Positions 5,328 through 6,479 of a stretch of 6,479 bases of DNA are shown here, one piece after another. The notes under the pieces were generated by a model. That model was not told the DNA's origin. It ran no database searches and saw only the letters and a list, made by a program, of their open reading frames with translations. The first letter of the stretch is position 1. Each line of letters opens with the position of its first letter. The stretch is from an uncultured Shinella sp. (GTDB taxonomy: Bacteria > Pseudomonadota > Alphaproteobacteria > Rhizobiales > Rhizobiaceae): NCBI RefSeq assembly GCF_946479415.1, contig NZ_CAMLFY010000182.1, forward strand, positions 1 to 6,479. Direction: 5' to 3'. A program made the position numbers and the translations under genes.

Positions 5328-5351
5328 CCTTCCGTCAGAGACGACGGAAGG
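5328..5351. terminator. Strong hairpin between convergent DUF1150 and trmB genes
   Basis: CCTTCCGTC (5328-5336) and GACGGAAGG (5343-5351) form a perfect 9-bp stem with a six-base loop. It lies just past the DUF1150 stop and overlaps the trmB stop codon (5335-5337). Placement between two converging genes suits a two-way terminator. No T-run follows in either direction, so it may act as an mRNA-end stabiliser or a T-less terminator of the sort common in GC-rich genomes. Confidence 0.55.
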
Positions 5352-6036
5352 TGAGATAGGCCGACTTGCGGCCTTCGCGCTTGGCCTTGGCCTCGTAGCG
5401 CGTGCCCGGCCAGCCGGCATAGGGCGTGAGCCAATCGGCCGCGTTATCAGCGGTCCACACGAAAGCGGGATGAGCCCCGCAGTGCATAAGCGTCCAGTTG
5501 ACATAGGTGTCGATGTCGGACGCGAAGCAGAAGAGCCCGCCCGGCTTCAACACCCGGGCAAAGCGGTCCAGGTTGACCCTGGAAACGAACCGCCTCTTCC
5601 AGTGCTTCTTCTTCGGCCACGGATCCGGATAGAGCAGGTCGATCTGGTCGATCGAACTGGCCGGGAGCCAGTCGAGCAGCTCCGTCGCATCATCGTCGTA
5701 AAGCCGGATGTTCTTCGCGCCCGTTTCCTCGACGCGGCCGATCAGCTTCGCCATGGAATTGACGAAGGGCTCGACGCCGATGAAGGCGGTCTTGGGCGTT
5801 TCCAGCGCGCGGTGGATGAGATGCTCACCGCCGCCGAAGCCGATTTCAAGGCGCATGCGCTCCGGCTTGAAGCCGTAGAGCGTGGTGATATCAGCCGGAG
5901 CCTCGGTCGACAGGTCGACCTTCAGCTCCGGCAGCAGGGTTTCGAGATGCTGCACCTGCCGCTCGCGCAGGGGTTTGCCCTTGCGCCGGCCGAAGAAGGC
6001 CTCGCTTGCGCGGGTGGGGTGCTCGGCATCGCTCAT
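5335..6036 (-). CDS. trmB: tRNA (guanine-N7-)-methyltransferase
   Basis: TrmB methylates N7 of guanine 46 in the variable loop of many tRNAs using S-adenosylmethionine, in the cytoplasm. The 233-residue protein (E. coli 239) has the SAM-binding motif [12 protein letters not shown] (62-73), the acidic VEP (88-90), DDDATELL (114-121), the family signature [17 protein letters not shown] (134-150) containing the likely catalytic Asp137, and the C-terminal [12 protein letters not shown] (212-223). The N-terminal basic stretch [14 protein letters not shown] is also typical. The ATG at 6034-6036 lies eight bases after the metK stop; the ribosome site inside the metK end is weak (GAG), so coupling to metK is likely. 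Pairing with metK puts the enzyme next to the source of its methyl donor. The gene ends in a strong hairpin shared with the convergent DUF1150 gene. Confidence 0.97.
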   Translation of the reverse strand: MSDAEHPTRASEAFFGRRKGKPLRERQVQHLETLLPELKVDLSTEAPADITTLYGFKPERMRLEIGFGGGEHLIHRALETPKTAFIGVEPFVNSMAKLIGRVEETGAKNIRLYDDDATELLDWLPASSIDQIDLLYPDPWPKKKHWKRRFVSRVNLDRFARVLKPGGLFCFASDIDTYVNWTLMHCGAHPAFVWTADNAADWLTPYAGWPGTRYEAKAKREGRKSAYLTFRRL

Positions 6037-6044
6037 ATCAGGTC

Positions 6045-6479
6045 TCAGTTCTTCACGGCGTCCTTGAGGGCTTTGGCGAGATCGACGCGCTCCCAGGAGA
6101 ACGAGCCGTCGCGGCCGGCCTTACGGCCGAAATGGCCATAAGCGGACGTCTTGGCATAGATCGGCTTGTTCAGGTCGAGATGGCGGCGGATGCCCGACGG
6201 CGACAGGTCCATGACCTGACGGATCGCGGCTTCCACGGCGTCTTCGCTGACCTTGCCCGTGCCGTGCAGATCGACATAGACCGAGAGCGGCTGGGCGACG
6301 CCGATGGCGTAGGACAGCTGGATCGTGCAGCGATCGGCGAGGCCGGCGGCCACGACGTTCTTGGCGAGATAGCGCGCGGCATAGGCGGCCGAACGGTCGA
6401 CCTTGGTCGTGTCCTTGCCGGAGAAGGCGCCGCCGCCATGCGGAGCCGCACCGCCATAGGTGTCGACGATGATCTTGCG
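6045..6479 (-). CDS. metK: S-adenosylmethionine synthetase, C-terminal part
   Basis: MetK makes S-adenosylmethionine from ATP and methionine, releasing phosphate and pyrophosphate. The 144 residues present are the last third of the protein; the frame is open through the right edge, so the start lies outside the window (whole proteins in this group run to roughly 400 residues). The first residues read [10 protein letters not shown], followed by the glycine-rich [11 protein letters not shown] and the TKVDRS stretch, which contribute ATP and phosphate contacts. Then come [40 protein letters not shown] and the C-terminal [12 protein letters not shown]. It reads KDTTKVDRS where E. coli has KDPSKVDRS, a conservative change. 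The internal ATG at 6351-6353 is not the start, because conserved sequence continues upstream of it. trmB follows after eight bases and is probably co-transcribed. Confidence 0.97.
   Translation of the reverse strand, partial: RKIIVDTYGGAAPHGGGAFSGKDTTKVDRSAAYAARYLAKNVVAAGLADRCTIQLSYAIGVAQPLSVYVDLHGTGKVSEDAVEAAIRQVMDLSPSGIRRHLDLNKPIYAKTSAYGHFGRKAGRDGSFSWERVDLAKALKDAVKN

Noticed and set aside
50..6479. CRISPR arrays, tRNA or rRNA genes, insertion sequences, phage or defence genes
   Set aside because: I looked for spaced direct repeats, tRNA arms, terminal repeats, transposases and toxin-antitoxin pairs and saw none; the window reads as ordinary core chromosome.

Overview
The window looks like a piece of core chromosome from a high-GC alphaproteobacterium of the order Hyphomicrobiales (Rhizobiales), most probably Rhizobiaceae (Rhizobium, Agrobacterium, Ensifer or Shinella type). 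The grounds are the GC-rich coding style, the wording of the DapD, DapE, MetK and TrmB proteins, and a small heat-shock gene behind what looks like a ROSE RNA thermometer, a device typical of rhizobia. The genus cannot be fixed from the sequence alone. Bases 1-49 are not biological: they are Illumina library adapter left on the end of a contig, so real sequence starts at base 50.

Layout. 50-1922, minus strand: a lysine/diaminopimelate operon read dapD, a DUF805 membrane protein, then dapE, which is cut off by the contig end. 1923-2095: a divergent intergenic region holding a 12-bp palindrome and a bulged hairpin that may be a degenerate rhizobial interspersed repeat. 2096-2989, plus strand: a LOG/TIGR00730-family nucleotide phosphoribohydrolase. 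3006-4306, minus strand: a two-gene unit with an inosine-uridine type nucleoside hydrolase first and a small 119-residue protein joined to it by a TGATG overlap. 4307-4489: a divergent leader full of hairpins that ends in the ROSE-like element. 4490-5313, plus strand: an Hsp20 small heat-shock protein followed by a DUF1150 small protein. 5335-6479, minus strand: trmB preceded by the 3' part of metK, which runs off the right edge.

How the genes fit together. DapD and DapE act at two steps of the succinylase route to meso-diaminopimelate and lysine, with an unexplained membrane protein between them. The LOG protein and the nucleoside hydrolase both split N-glycosidic bonds of nucleotides or nucleosides, but they lie in separate convergent units and nothing else ties them together. 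MetK makes S-adenosylmethionine and TrmB uses it to methylate tRNA. Hsp20 appears to be controlled at translation by RNA melting.

I see no mobile element, CRISPR array, tRNA, rRNA or defence cassette, and no gene-free stretch over 300 bases. The most rewarding points are the ROSE-like thermometer, the adapter artefact with the false protein it creates, the small protein coupled to the nucleoside hydrolase, and the structured leaders around hsp20 and DUF1150. I found no clear case for a wholly new system.
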